Below are positions 35,584 to 46,136 of a stretch of 64,000 nt of DNA, in pieces. Source of the DNA: Chromobacterium haemolyticum DSM 19808 (GTDB taxonomy: Bacteria > Pseudomonadota > Gammaproteobacteria > Burkholderiales > Chromobacteriaceae); NCBI RefSeq assembly GCF_000711885.1, contig NZ_JONK01000004.1:186001-250000 (forward strand), given 5' to 3'. Numbering within the stretch: the stretch's first letter is position 1; every line of letters starts with the position of its first letter. The notes beneath the pieces were generated by a model. It saw only the letters and a program-made list of their open reading frames with translations, was not told the origin of the DNA and made no database searches. Position numbers and translations under genes: made by a program.

Positions 35584-36198
35584 GTGTGGTCAATCATTGA
35601 AGCGGCCGGCTGGCCGATCTGGACCATCATCGCCGCCTCGGTCGTGTCGCTGGCGATTATCTTTGAACGGTTGTTCAGCCTGAGAAAGGGCAGCGTGGCG
35701 CCTGAGGGCCTGCTGGGGCAGGCCTTGCAGGAATACCGCCGCGCCGGCGCCAGCGAGGAGCTGTTGCGCAAACTGCAGGCGCATTCGCCGCTGGGCCGGC
35801 TGTTCTGCGCCGGTTTGCGCAACGTAGGCGGCAATCGCGAAGTGATGAAGGAAGCCATCGAGGACGAGGGCCGCGTGGTGGCGCACCAGTTGGAGCGCTT
35901 GCTGACCACCTTGGGCACCATCGCCGCGATGGCGCCCCTGTTGGGCCTGTTGGGCACGGTGATAGGCATGATTGAGATCTTCGGTTCGCAGTCGCCGGCC
36001 GGCAACAACCCGCAGGCGCTGGCGCACGGCATTTCCATCGCGCTGTACAACACCGCTTTCGGCCTGATCGTGGCCATTCCCAGCATGATGTTCTATCGTC
36101 ATTTCCGCTCCAAGGTGGATGGCTTGTTGGTGGAGATGGAGTCGCAGGCGGTGAAGCTGGTGGAAGTGCTGCACGGCGAGCGTAAAAACGGGGGTTGA
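35584..36198 (+). CDS. exbB: ExbB/TolQ-family proton channel subunit
   Basis: 204 residues with three membrane segments: the N-terminal one after MWSIIEAAGWPIWTIIAASV, and two around TLGTIAAMAPLLGLLGTVIG and GISIALYNTAFGLIVAIPSMM, the latter carrying the conserved proton-path Thr. With ExbD it energises TonB-dependent import. The start is GTG 35584 behind GGAG. A TolQ role cannot be excluded, but no tolA/tolB genes are near. Confidence 0.85.
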   Translation: MWSIIEAAGWPIWTIIAASVVSLAIIFERLFSLRKGSVAPEGLLGQALQEYRRAGASEELLRKLQAHSPLGRLFCAGLRNVGGNREVMKEAIEDEGRVVAHQLERLLTTLGTIAAMAPLLGLLGTVIGMIEIFGSQSPAGNNPQALAHGISIALYNTAFGLIVAIPSMMFYRHFRSKVDGLLVEMESQAVKLVEVLHGERKNGG

Positions 36199-36200
36199 GC

Positions 36201-36614
36201 ATGAATTTCCGCCGAGGCCGCAGCCGCGAAGAGCCCGAGATCAACTTTATTCCGCTGATCGACGTGCTGCTGGTGATCCTGATCTTTCTGATGGTCACCA
36301 CCACTTATTCCAAGTTCGCCGAACTCAAGATCAATCTGCCGGCCGCTCAGGGCGAGCAGGCCAAGACCAAGTCGTCGGAAATCACCGTGGCGGTAGCCGC
36401 CAACGGAGAGATGGCGGTGGGCGAAGCGAAACTCGCCGCCGGCGACAAGGCGGCTTTGTTGAATAAATTGAAGGACGACGCGGCGGGCAAGAGCGACGTC
36501 ATCGTCATTGTCAACGCCGACGCCAAGGCCACGCACCAATCCGTGGTGACGGTAATGGAGGCGGCGCGCGAGGCCGGACTCAACCAGTTGACCTTCGCCA
36601 CCCGTTCGCAATAG
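36201..36614 (+). CDS. exbD: ExbD/TolR-family protein
   Basis: 137 residues: a short cytoplasmic N-terminus (MNFRRGRSREEPEINFIPLI), one membrane helix with the essential Asp (PLIDVLLVILIFLMVTT) and a periplasmic domain (VIVIVNADAKATHQSVVTVM). ATG 36201 follows GGGGGTTGAG, 3 bp after the exbB stop. It forms the stator with ExbB; a TonB gene is not visible in the window. Confidence 0.88.
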   Translation: MNFRRGRSREEPEINFIPLIDVLLVILIFLMVTTTYSKFAELKINLPAAQGEQAKTKSSEITVAVAANGEMAVGEAKLAAGDKAALLNKLKDDAAGKSDVIVIVNADAKATHQSVVTVMEAAREAGLNQLTFATRSQ

Positions 36615-36618
36615 CCGC

Positions 36619-37641
36619 ATGCATTGGATAGAACGGCAATGGTATCGGCCGCGTTGGTGGCTGACAGCCCTTCTGGCTCCGCTGGAAGGGCTGTTTGCCC
36701 TGTTGGCGGCGGCCAGGCGGTTTGCTTACCGCCGCGGCTGGCTGCGCGCCGAACGTTTGGACGCGCCGGTGGTGGTGGTGGGCAACATCAATGTCGGCGG
36801 CGTCGGCAAGACGCCGCTGACCTTGGCCTTGTTGCGCGATTTGCAACAAGGCGGCGTCAAGGCGGGCGTGATCAGCCGCGGTTACGGCGGCAGCCATCGC
36901 CAGCCCACGCTGGTGCGGCCGGATAGTTCGCCGGAGGAGGTGGGCGACGAGCCGCTCCTGCTGGCCGCCGCCGGTGCGCCGGTGGTGGTGGGGCGGGATC
37001 GCGTCGCCGCCGGCCGCCATCTGCTGGCGCTGAACCCTGATGTGCAGCTGATATTGACCGACGACGGCTTGCAGCATTATCGGCTAAGCCGCGATCTGGA
37101 GATTGTGGTGCTGGATGGCGCGCGCGGAGGGGGCAACGGCCGCTTGTTGCCGGCCGGGCCTTTGCGAGAACCGTGGTCGCGGCTGGGGTCGGTGGATGCG
37201 GTGGTGGTCAATGGCGGCGAAGCCGCCGGCCTGGCTCTGCCGGCCGGGCCGCGCTGTTTTGCCATGCGTCTGCGCCCGGCCCTCCTGCAGCGGCTGGATG
37301 CGCCCGACGAGACGCGAGCGGCGGCGGATTTCGCCGGCTTGCGCTTGGCGGCGATGGCAGGCATCGGCCACCCGCAGCGCTTTTTCGACACGCTGGCCGG
37401 CTTGGGCTTGCGGCCGGAGCTTTGTCTGGCCTGGCCAGATCATCATCAGTTCGAAGCCGCCGACCTGCCGGCCGGCATGGACGCGGTGATCGTCACCAGC
37501 AAGGACGCGGTCAAGCTGCGGCGGGTGATTCATGATGCAGCGCAGCGTGCTAGACTATGGGTTTTGCCGGTTCAGGCGGAGTTGGAGCCTGATCTGAGCG
37601 CTTGGATTCTGGATCGACTGAAGATAAAACATGGACGCTAA
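36619..37641 (+). CDS. lpxK: tetraacyldisaccharide 4'-kinase
   Basis: LpxK phosphorylates the lipid A precursor at the 4' position at the inner membrane. 340 residues, with an N-terminal amphipathic membrane anchor ([20 protein letters not shown]), Walker [28 protein letters not shown] and the [19 protein letters not shown] motif (Walker B-like). It follows exbD by 4 bp and overlaps the Trm112-like gene by 11 bp. Confidence 0.95.
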   Translation: MHWIERQWYRPRWWLTALLAPLEGLFALLAAARRFAYRRGWLRAERLDAPVVVVGNINVGGVGKTPLTLALLRDLQQGGVKAGVISRGYGGSHRQPTLVRPDSSPEEVGDEPLLLAAAGAPVVVGRDRVAAGRHLLALNPDVQLILTDDGLQHYRLSRDLEIVVLDGARGGGNGRLLPAGPLREPWSRLGSVDAVVVNGGEAAGLALPAGPRCFAMRLRPALLQRLDAPDETRAAADFAGLRLAAMAGIGHPQRFFDTLAGLGLRPELCLAWPDHHQFEAADLPAGMDAVIVTSKDAVKLRRVIHDAAQRARLWVLPVQAELEPDLSAWILDRLKIKHGR

Positions 37642-37809
37642 ATTCCTGGATATTCTGGTATGCCCGCTGTGCAAGGGACCGCTGGTTTTCGACAAGGCCA
37701 AGCAGGAACTGATCTGCAAGGGCGACCGGCTGGCTTACCCGATCAAGGACGGCATTCCGATGATGCTGGAAGCCGAGGCCCGCGAGCTGGCGCCGGAAGA
37801 AGAGATAAA

Positions 37810-37813
<4 letters not shown>
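37631..37813 (+). CDS. Trm112-family zinc-ribbon-like protein
   Basis: 60 residues: [16 protein letters not shown] with the CPxC pair, then [19 protein letters not shown]. In enterobacteria the homologue YcaR sits in the same lpxK-kdsB position. Trm112-like proteins act as small methyltransferase partners in other organisms; here the function is unproven. Overlaps lpxK by 11 bp and kdsB by 4 bp. Confidence 0.9.
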
Positions 37814-39310
<1,497 letters not shown>

Positions 39311-39453
39311 TAAGCCGCTTACGATCCATTGCGCGTCGTGAGACCTCGCGCGGCGAGTACGGATTCGAAATGATCATGTGCCACGAGCGCATTTCGCTTT
39401 CTCAGCTGTTTTCGCCTTGTCTCGTCTTGCTTCGCAAGATCGTAAACCGGCTT
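39311..39453. mobile_element. MITE, 143-bp copy at the adk stop codon
   Basis: The ends are diverged but recognisable (CTTACGATCCATTGCGCGTCG and, inverted, CAAGATCGTAAACCGG). The interior keeps GGCGAGTACGGATTCGAAAT and TTTTCGCCTTGTCTCG. TGA flanks both sides (39308-39310, the adk stop, and 39454-39456). A further solo end GAACCTGTTCAGCG follows at 39457-39470. Confidence 0.75.
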
Positions 39454-39485
39454 TGAGAACCTGTTCAGCGTTCTCCTTAAGGACA

Positions 39486-39512
39486 AGCGGGCCCTGCGGC
39501 CCGCTTTTCTTT
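39486..39512 (+). terminator. intrinsic terminator downstream of adk and the MITE
   Basis: AGCGGGCC / GGCCCGCT stem with a 4-base loop, followed by TTTCTTTT. Confidence 0.85.
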
Positions 39513-39636
39513 TGAGCTTTGAGAAAGGGCTGGCGCGCCGGCGGCAACAGGCGGACAATTGAACCCGGAGCCCGCGAGCGGCTCCAAAAGTTTTTGTACG
39601 ACAAGCCGGAGCGATGCCGGCGCAAGGATAATACCT

Positions 39637-40254
39637 ATGTATCACGGGGAACGTTTCAACGGGATTTCCCATTTGATCGGCACCGTGCTGGCCATTGCCG
39701 GGCTGGTGGTGCTGGTGACCATGGCCGCGCGCGAGGGCGACCCCTGGAAAGTGGTCAGCTTCAGCCTGTACGGCGCCACTTTGGTGGCTCTGTATCTGAT
39801 ATCCACGCTGTATCACAGCTTTCGCGGACGGGCCAAGGCGGTGCTGCAGAAATGCGACCATTCTGCGATCTACCTGCTGATAGCGGGCAGTTACACGCCG
39901 TTTGCGCTGGTCACTCTGCGAGGCGCCTGGGGCTGGAGCCTGTTTGGCGTCAGCTGGGGCCTGGCCGTGTTCGGCATTATTCAGGAACTGACATTGGGGC
40001 GGCGCACCCGTTTGCTGTCGATGATTCTCTACGTGGTGATGGGCTGGCTGGTATTGGTGGCGTTGCCGCCTCTGATTGAATCGCTGCCCAGCGGCGGGCT
40101 GTTTTGGCTGGCCTTGGGCGGGATTCTGTACAGCGTGGGCATTTATTGGTTTCTCAACGACGAGAAAATACGCCATGGCCACGGCATCTGGCATTTGTTT
40201 GTGCTGGGCGGCAGCGTCTGCCAGTTTGTCAGCGTGTTGTTATACGTGGCCTGA
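39637..40254 (+). CDS. hemolysin III (YqfA/PAQR)-family membrane protein
   Basis: A 205-residue protein with seven membrane segments. The family motifs are EXFNGISHLIGTVLAI near the N-terminus, LYHSFRGRAKAVLQKCDHSA (His and Asp of the putative metal site) and HGHGIWHLFVLGGSVCQF (the C-terminal H-x3-H pair). PAQR-related proteins may be hydrolases or membrane stress factors; haemolytic activity should not be assumed. AAGGA precedes ATG 39637. Confidence 0.87.
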   Translation: MYHGERFNGISHLIGTVLAIAGLVVLVTMAAREGDPWKVVSFSLYGATLVALYLISTLYHSFRGRAKAVLQKCDHSAIYLLIAGSYTPFALVTLRGAWGWSLFGVSWGLAVFGIIQELTLGRRTRLLSMILYVVMGWLVLVALPPLIESLPSGGLFWLALGGILYSVGIYWFLNDEKIRHGHGIWHLFVLGGSVCQFVSVLLYVA

Positions 40255-40294
40255 GCCACGGTTTGAATTTCCCCGGCGGCGGGCCGGAAGAAGA

Positions 40295-40335
40295 AGGGCG
40301 AAACCAGCGCAAGCGCTGCTTTCGCCCTGTTTTAT
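40295..40335 (+). terminator. terminator between convergent genes
   Basis: GGGCGAAA-CCAGCGC / GCGCTGC-TTTCGCCC forms a long stem with an AA loop, followed by TGTTTTATT. It ends the hemolysin III gene; the minus-strand side faces the HD-GYP gene end and is less T-rich. Confidence 0.8.
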
Positions 40336-40364
40336 TCTGGTTTCCGGCCGCGTCCGGGGCGCGC

Positions 40365-41954
40365 TCACTCGTCCGGCAAATCCTGCAGCCGGCGCTCTTT
40401 GACCAGGGTTTCCAGCGCGCGCACCACTTCCGGGTCAAACTGGCTGCCGGCGCGGCCTGAGATGTAGTCCATGGTGTCGCGCAGCGTCCACGGTTCCTTG
40501 TAGGGGCGCTTGTTGAGCAGGGCGTCGAATACGTCGACCACCGCGACGATACGCGCCGACAGTGGGATTTCGTGGGCTTTTTGCTTTCTGGGGTAGCCGT
40601 TGCCGTCGAAGTGCTCGTGGTGGCCGCCGGCGATTTCCGAGCCCAGCGACAGATAGCTCATGCCTTCCACCATGCTGGCCGACCTGGCCAGTATCTGCGC
40701 GCCTATGGTGGCGTGCTGTTCCATGATCACCCGCTCGTCCGGGTCCAGTTTGCCCGGTTTGAACAGGATGTGGTCCGGGGTGCCCACCTTGCCCACATCG
40801 TGCAAGATGCTGGCCATGCCCACCATGTCCATGAATTCCTTGCTCATCAGTTCCGGATAGGCGCCGTTGTCGCGCATCTGCCCGGCGATGGCGTCGGTCA
40901 GCCTCTGCACGCGCAATACGTGGTTGCCGGTGTCGCTGTCGCGGAATTCCGCCAAGTCCGCCAGCGCCACCACCGTGGCTTCCTGCGCGCTGCGTAGCTG
41001 GCTGTAGAGATAGAGGTTGTCGTAGGCCGCGGAAATGCGCTGGCAGAATACGTCGAGCAGATCGCGCTCCACCTCTTCAAGCGGCCATTGCGGGGTGAAG
41101 TGGATGATGAATTCGCGGCCGTTGCGCGAGGTGATGTAGAGCACGTCGTAAGGGTGCTGGTAGATGCTGCGCTTTTCAGCGAAGGAGCGCAGGATCACCT
41201 GTTCCAGCTCTGGGAAAGGGCTGAGGTCGCCGCTTTGTCCCAACGATTCATAGTTGCCGGAGGCGGCCAGGATTTCCAGTTCCGGCCGCCCGTTGCTGTT
41301 GTCGTTGCGCACGCACAGGATGCCGTCGCTGCCGATGTCCAGCAGCGCGCTGATCTGCCGCAGCACGCCGGAGGCGAACTCGCGCAGCGAATACAACTGG
41401 TACAGGTCGGAGGCGCTTTCCAGTATCTTGGACAAGCCTTGGCGGTTTTTCTCCAGCGACAGCAGGTTTTCGTAGGCGCGCAGCGAGGAGATGATGGTGG
41501 TGAACAGCTTTTGCACCGTCAGCTCGGTCTTGGTTTTGTAGTCGTTGATGTCGTAGTTGAGGATGACTTCCTGTTCGGGCGCCTGCCCAGGCTGGCCGGT
41601 GCGCAGCACGATGCGCACCAGACCGTTTTTCAGGTCCTGGCGGATCTGGTGCACCAGCTTCAGCCCGGCGTCCTCGCTTTCCATCACCACGTCCAGCATG
41701 ATCAGCGCGATGTCCGGATGCTGGCGCACCACTTCATAGGCTTCCTTGCCGGAGTGGGCGCTGAGCAGTTCCAGCGGGCGTTCTTTGTAGCGGATATTGC
41801 GCAGCGCGATGCGGGTGGCGGTGTGCACGTCCTTTTCATCGTCGACGATCAGGATTTTCCATGGATGACGGCCATCGCTCACGGCGGGCGCGGATTCGGC
41901 TGGAGCGTCATCGTCCAGCAGCCAGTCGTCTTCCTGGTTGGTGATGTCGCTCAT
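40365..41954 (-). CDS. response regulator with HD-GYP c-di-GMP phosphodiesterase domain
   Basis: 529 residues. A receiver domain follows a 30-residue acidic lead (KILIVDDEKDVHTA with the acidic pair; phospho-Asp in IALIMLDVVMESEDAG). A DUF3369-like middle domain (about 170-335) comes next, then HD-GYP: ILHDVGKVGTPDHIL, EQHATIGAQIL and GGHHEHFDGNGYPRKQ with the GYP triplet intact. It should hydrolyse c-di-GMP when phosphorylated by its partner kinase, encoded immediately upstream with a 4-bp overlap. Confidence 0.93.
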   Translation of the reverse strand: MSDITNQEDDWLLDDDAPAESAPAVSDGRHPWKILIVDDEKDVHTATRIALRNIRYKERPLELLSAHSGKEAYEVVRQHPDIALIMLDVVMESEDAGLKLVHQIRQDLKNGLVRIVLRTGQPGQAPEQEVILNYDINDYKTKTELTVQKLFTTIISSLRAYENLLSLEKNRQGLSKILESASDLYQLYSLREFASGVLRQISALLDIGSDGILCVRNDNSNGRPELEILAASGNYESLGQSGDLSPFPELEQVILRSFAEKRSIYQHPYDVLYITSRNGREFIIHFTPQWPLEEVERDLLDVFCQRISAAYDNLYLYSQLRSAQEATVVALADLAEFRDSDTGNHVLRVQRLTDAIAGQMRDNGAYPELMSKEFMDMVGMASILHDVGKVGTPDHILFKPGKLDPDERVIMEQHATIGAQILARSASMVEGMSYLSLGSEIAGGHHEHFDGNGYPRKQKAHEIPLSARIVAVVDVFDALLNKRPYKEPWTLRDTMDYISGRAGSQFDPEVVRALETLVKERRLQDLPDE

Positions 41955-43495
41955 GCTATGTTCTCCTTGCTCTGGTTGACCGGGGCGGAGCAGGGCATGG
42001 TGATGGTGAACGTGGTGCCTTTGTTCACTTCGCTGTGCACCTCGATCGACCCGCCCAGGCGTTGCCGTACGATGTTGTAGACGATGTTGAGCCCGAGGCC
42101 GCTGCCGCCGCTGCCGCGGCGGGTGGTGAAGAAGGGGTCGAATACACGGCTCAGGTTTTCCGGCGGGATGCCCTTGCCGTCATCGCTAAGCGTCAGCGTG
42201 ATGTAATGAGGGTTGTCGCGCCGGGCCTCGATATTGATTTTGCCGCTGCTGCGGTTTTCGAAGCCGTGAACCAGCGAGTTGACCATCAAATTGGTGACCA
42301 CCTGAGCGAAGGAGCCGGGGTAGCTGTCCAGCAGGATGTCTTCCTCGCATTGCACGTTGATTGTGGTATTGGCGTGCTTGAAGCGGGGTTTCAAGCTGGT
42401 GATCACTTCATTCAGGTAGTCTTGCAGTTGGAAGCTGCGCCGCGCTTCGCTTGTCTGATCCACCGCCACCTGTTTGAAGCTGTGTATCAGGTTGGCCGCG
42501 CGTTCGGCATTGGACAGAATCAGATCGCTGCATTCCTTGGCGGTGTCCAGATAGGCTTGGAAGTCGCTTTTCTTGACGGTGCCGCCGTCCACTTTTTCTA
42601 TGATGTGGCTGGTGGCGGTGCCCAGGTGCGATGCCGTGGTCAGGGTGATGCCCACCGGGGTGTTGATCTCGTGGGCGACGCCAGCCACCAGGCTGCCCAG
42701 CGAGGCCATCTTCTCGGTTTCCACCAGGGTTTGCTGGGCTTCCATCAATTGGCGATAAGCCTCTTCGGCGCGGTCGCGTTCGGCGCGGGCCACGGCTTCG
42801 GCCTCGGTGCGTTTGGCCAGATCGCCGGCGGTGCGCGCCACGATGCGGTTGAAGCCGTTGACGATGCCGCCGATCTCGTCGTCGGCGACGTGGGTGACCT
42901 GGGCTCCGCTGGCGTCCGGCGCTCGAATCGCGGTATTCAAGGCCTGCTGCAGCCGCGCCAGCGGCTGGAACAAGAAACGTTGCAGGTTGAAGGACATGAT
43001 CATGAAAATCATCACGTCCAGCAGCAGGATCTGGGCGGACAGTTCGATCAGTTGGTCGCGCTGATGCTTGGCGAGAGCCTGGCGGGACAGATAGACGGTG
43101 GCGTTGCCCAAGTGCTCCTTGCCCTGATAGATGATGGGGATGTTCAGCATATCGTCCGAACGCGGCTCTTCCGACGGCGGCATGTCGCGGATGCTGCCGT
43201 CGGTATCATGGCTGCGGCCCAGGCTGAGCCCGGATTCCCCCTTGACGCTGATGGCGATGATGGAGGGCCAGCTCAGCTCGCTGTCCAGCGTCAGCCTGAC
43301 GTTCTCGTCGTCCAGCTGCCAGACGCTGTGCGGCAGCGACATCGCCAAGCGGGCTTTGACCGCGGCGCGTTGGGATTGGTAGTCGGCCTCATTGCGTTCT
43401 TGGTTGTGCAAATAGGAAAACAGGCCTGTCGTCCCCAGAATGGCGGTGATCCAGGCCATCAACCAGAACATCAATTTGGTTTTTATGCTTTTCAT
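41951..43495 (-). CDS. membrane sensor histidine kinase paired with the HD-GYP regulator
   Basis: 514 residues. Two membrane helices (LMFWLMAWITAILGTTGLF near the start and LLLDVMIFMIMSFNL near residue 165) bracket a periplasmic sensor of about 130 residues. A HAMP-like linker and coiled coil follow, then the H-box SLVAGVAHEINTPVGITL, N-box NLMVNSLVHGF, and G-boxes DDGKGIPPENL and GGSGLGLNIV. It phosphorylates the HD-GYP regulator, its operon partner. ATG 43495 is chosen; GTG 43522 in frame is possible. Confidence 0.92.
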   Translation of the reverse strand: MKSIKTKLMFWLMAWITAILGTTGLFSYLHNQERNEADYQSQRAAVKARLAMSLPHSVWQLDDENVRLTLDSELSWPSIIAISVKGESGLSLGRSHDTDGSIRDMPPSEEPRSDDMLNIPIIYQGKEHLGNATVYLSRQALAKHQRDQLIELSAQILLLDVMIFMIMSFNLQRFLFQPLARLQQALNTAIRAPDASGAQVTHVADDEIGGIVNGFNRIVARTAGDLAKRTEAEAVARAERDRAEEAYRQLMEAQQTLVETEKMASLGSLVAGVAHEINTPVGITLTTASHLGTATSHIIEKVDGGTVKKSDFQAYLDTAKECSDLILSNAERAANLIHSFKQVAVDQTSEARRSFQLQDYLNEVITSLKPRFKHANTTINVQCEEDILLDSYPGSFAQVVTNLMVNSLVHGFENRSSGKINIEARRDNPHYITLTLSDDGKGIPPENLSRVFDPFFTTRRGSGGSGLGLNIVYNIVRQRLGGSIEVHSEVNKGTTFTITMPCSAPVNQSKENIA

Positions 43496-43570
43496 TATGT
43501 TCACAGTTCCAAGTGCCCACACTGAATCCTAGGCAGTTCTGGCGCGAATACCAAATCCGGATGAGTCCGG

Positions 43571-44488
43571 TCAGCCGCCGCTGTCGGCGCTCAGCACCGC
43601 GGGGGGCTTGGCGCGCGGGGCAAGCTTTTGCAGCGCCAGTCCGCTCAGGATCAGACCCAGTCCGACCAGAGTGGAGGGCAGGATGGCTTCGCCGATCAGG
43701 AAATGGATTAGCGCCAGCGACAGCAGTGGCGACAGGAAAATCAGGTTGGCGATGCGGGCGGTGCTTGGCGTCAGTTTCATCGCTGTCAGCCACAGGACGA
43801 AGGTGAAGCCCATTTCGAAGGCGCCGACGTAGGCGGCGCCGGCCAGGCCTTGCCAGGCTACCGGGCCTAGTTGCCCGGTATAAGCGCACCAAGCCAGGCT
43901 CAGCGGCAGCGAAAAGGCGAAATTGAGCGTCAAGCCGATGACTGGCTCGCGCGTGTCGCGGGCGTTGAAGATCCAGTAACCGGCCCACAGCAGGGTGGAG
44001 GCCAGCGCCAGCGCCACGCCGAGCGAATCGGAAAACCGCAGTTCCAGCACCTGGCCGCGGGTGCCTATCACCAGCACGCCCAGGTAGCAGACCAAGGCGG
44101 CGGCGATGTCGCGGCGCTGAAGTTTCTGCTTGAGCAGCGGCACCGCCAGCAGGCTCATGGTCAAGGCCCAAGTGTAGTTGATGGCCTGGGCTTCCTGCGC
44201 CGGCAGCAGCGCGTAGGCCTGGAACAGGATCAGATAGTACAGCGCCGGGTTGACCGCGCCGAAGATAAGAGAGGCGCGCCAATGGCGGCGCAAGGCCGGC
44301 GCCAGCTCCGGCAGCCGGCCCTGGACGGCCAGCAAGCCAAGCAGGCAGAGCAGGGAGGCTGCGCTGGCGTAGAGCACCAATTGAGCGGGGCTAAGATGGG
44401 CGAGGCTGATCTTGAAGGCGCTGGCCACCGTGGACCAGGCCAGGACGGCGGCGAGCCCGTAGGCGTAAGCTTTGGATTGTGACTGCAA
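43571..44488 (-). CDS. EamA/DMT-family exporter
   Basis: 305 residues with ten hydrophobic segments in two EamA repeats (GLAAVLAWSTVASAFKISLA; ALASTLLWAGYWIFNARDTR). Such permeases export amino acids or other metabolites; the substrate is not predictable. The start is TTG 44488 with GGGGA six bases before it. Confidence 0.87.
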   Translation of the reverse strand: MQSQSKAYAYGLAAVLAWSTVASAFKISLAHLSPAQLVLYASAASLLCLLGLLAVQGRLPELAPALRRHWRASLIFGAVNPALYYLILFQAYALLPAQEAQAINYTWALTMSLLAVPLLKQKLQRRDIAAALVCYLGVLVIGTRGQVLELRFSDSLGVALALASTLLWAGYWIFNARDTREPVIGLTLNFAFSLPLSLAWCAYTGQLGPVAWQGLAGAAYVGAFEMGFTFVLWLTAMKLTPSTARIANLIFLSPLLSLALIHFLIGEAILPSTLVGLGLILSGLALQKLAPRAKPPAVLSADSGG

Positions 44489-44600
44489 GGTAATCCCCAG
44501 GGTGACGGATGAGGGGCCGCGGGACGGCCATGCCGCCGGCCCGCGCGCCGATGACCCATTCTAATGCAAATGGATTTTCACCGGGGAGCTCGCCTGGGTT

Positions 44601-46091
44601 TTAGCTTGCCTGTTCCTGCGCCCGTTCCTGGATCAGCCGGTTCAGCATCAGGCTGGCGCGCCAGGCGGTGTCGGAAGCGGACAGGCCGATGGGGCCGCCG
44701 GTTTCCATTTCAAAATCATCGCCGGCCAGGCCGTGAATGTGCACCGCCAGGCTGGCGGCTTCGAAAGGCTCCATGCGTTGGGCCAGCAGCGCGGCGATGA
44801 TGCCGGTCAGGACATCGCCCTGGCCTGCCACCGCCAGCGCTGGGCCGCCACTGGTGTTCAAGTGATAGAAGCCGTCCGGGCCGACGATCAGGCTGCCGGC
44901 GCCCTTGAGCACGACCACGCAGTTGAAGTGATTAGCCAGCCGGCGAGCCGCCAGCAGCCTGTCCTTCTGCACCGTTTCGGTGCTTTGTCCCAGCAGGCGC
45001 GCGGCTTCCGCCGGGTGCGGGGTCAGGATGGTGCCGGCTTGGCGTTTGGCGATCAGCGCGGCAGCGGCGTGGTCGTTGGCCAGCAGGTTGAGCGCGTCGG
45101 CGTCCAGCACCAGCGCCTGTGGCTGCTGGATGACTTGGTCCAGCAGGCGGCTGGCCAGCTCTTGCAGGCCGAGGCCGGGGCCGACGGCGAGCACGTCCGC
45201 GTCGGGCAGATCGGCGACTTCGTCCAGCGCGGAGATCATCAGTTCCGGCACCACCGGATCCACCGGCAGCCGGTCGTCCAGCGGGCAGACATGGACCTTG
45301 CCGGCGCCGCAAGCCAGCGCGCTGCGGCCGGCCAGCAGCGCCGCGCCCAGCATGCCCGGCGCGCCGCCAATCACGCAGACGGTGCCGAACAGGCCCTTGT
45401 GACTGTTGCGCGGCCGTAGCAGCGCGCGGACGTCCGGCTGGTTAATGCTGCCGTCCGCCGCGGGAATCAGCCTGGGCGGGCAGTCCAGCAGGTCCAGCTC
45501 CACGTTGCCGGCCAGGTCGGCGCCCGAGGCGCTGAACAAGCCGGGTTTCTGGCATAGGAAGGTCAGGGTGTGGCTGGCCTGGATCGCGGTGTTGGCGGGC
45601 ACGCCGGTATAGGCGTCCAGACCGCTGGGGCAGTCCAGCGCCAGGATGGGGCTGCCCAGTTGGTTGATGCGGTCGATCAGGGTGGTCCATTCCAGGTCGA
45701 AGTCCCGGCTCAGGCCCACGCCGAACAGACCATCGATGACCAGCTGCGGCGCGCGGTAGTCGCGCGGCAGGTCGAACAGCACATGGCCTTGCGCTTGTTC
45801 CAGCTCATGCAACGCTTCCGAGGTGGCGGGGCTGGTGGGCTGGGTAGGCACCAGCACGTCGACGCGGAAGCGGCGGCGCATCAGTTCCAGCGCCGCGTAC
45901 AAAGCGTCGCCTCCGTTGTTGCCGGGGCCGGCGCAGATCAGCAGTCGGGACGTGCTGGGCAGGTGGTGGCTGACCCAGTCGGCGGTAGCCATCGCCGCGC
46001 GCTGCATCAGGTTGTAGCCGGCGTCGGTGGCTTGGCGCTCCAATTGGCGCAAGGCGTCCAGGCTGAGAATGCTTTGGTCTTGTGTCGGCAT
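44601..46091 (-). CDS. nnrD: bifunctional NAD(P)H-hydrate epimerase / ADP-dependent dehydratase
   Basis: 496 residues repair hydrated NAD(P)H. The N-terminal YjeF-N epimerase domain shows LLICAGPGNNGGDALYAAL, QLVIDGLFGVGLSRDF and ILALDCPSGLDAYTG. The C-terminal ribokinase-like dehydratase shows LGAALLAGRSALACGAGKV, TILTPHPAEAARLL and the catalytic GQGDVLTGIIAALLAQ. Both active sites look intact. It lies 45 bp downstream of ubiX on the same strand. Confidence 0.93.
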   Translation of the reverse strand: MPTQDQSILSLDALRQLERQATDAGYNLMQRAAMATADWVSHHLPSTSRLLICAGPGNNGGDALYAALELMRRRFRVDVLVPTQPTSPATSEALHELEQAQGHVLFDLPRDYRAPQLVIDGLFGVGLSRDFDLEWTTLIDRINQLGSPILALDCPSGLDAYTGVPANTAIQASHTLTFLCQKPGLFSASGADLAGNVELDLLDCPPRLIPAADGSINQPDVRALLRPRNSHKGLFGTVCVIGGAPGMLGAALLAGRSALACGAGKVHVCPLDDRLPVDPVVPELMISALDEVADLPDADVLAVGPGLGLQELASRLLDQVIQQPQALVLDADALNLLANDHAAAALIAKRQAGTILTPHPAEAARLLGQSTETVQKDRLLAARRLANHFNCVVVLKGAGSLIVGPDGFYHLNTSGGPALAVAGQGDVLTGIIAALLAQRMEPFEAASLAVHIHGLAGDDFEMETGGPIGLSASDTAWRASLMLNRLIQERAQEQAS

Positions 46092-46136
46092 CCCGATGCT
46101 CCTCGTTGGCCGGGCCGCAAGCGGCGCGGCGGCTGG

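Noticed and set aside
42035-43525. A 496-codon plus-strand frame opposite the histidine kinase
   Set aside because: Antisense shadow of a gene with all kinase boxes; no independent evidence for coding.
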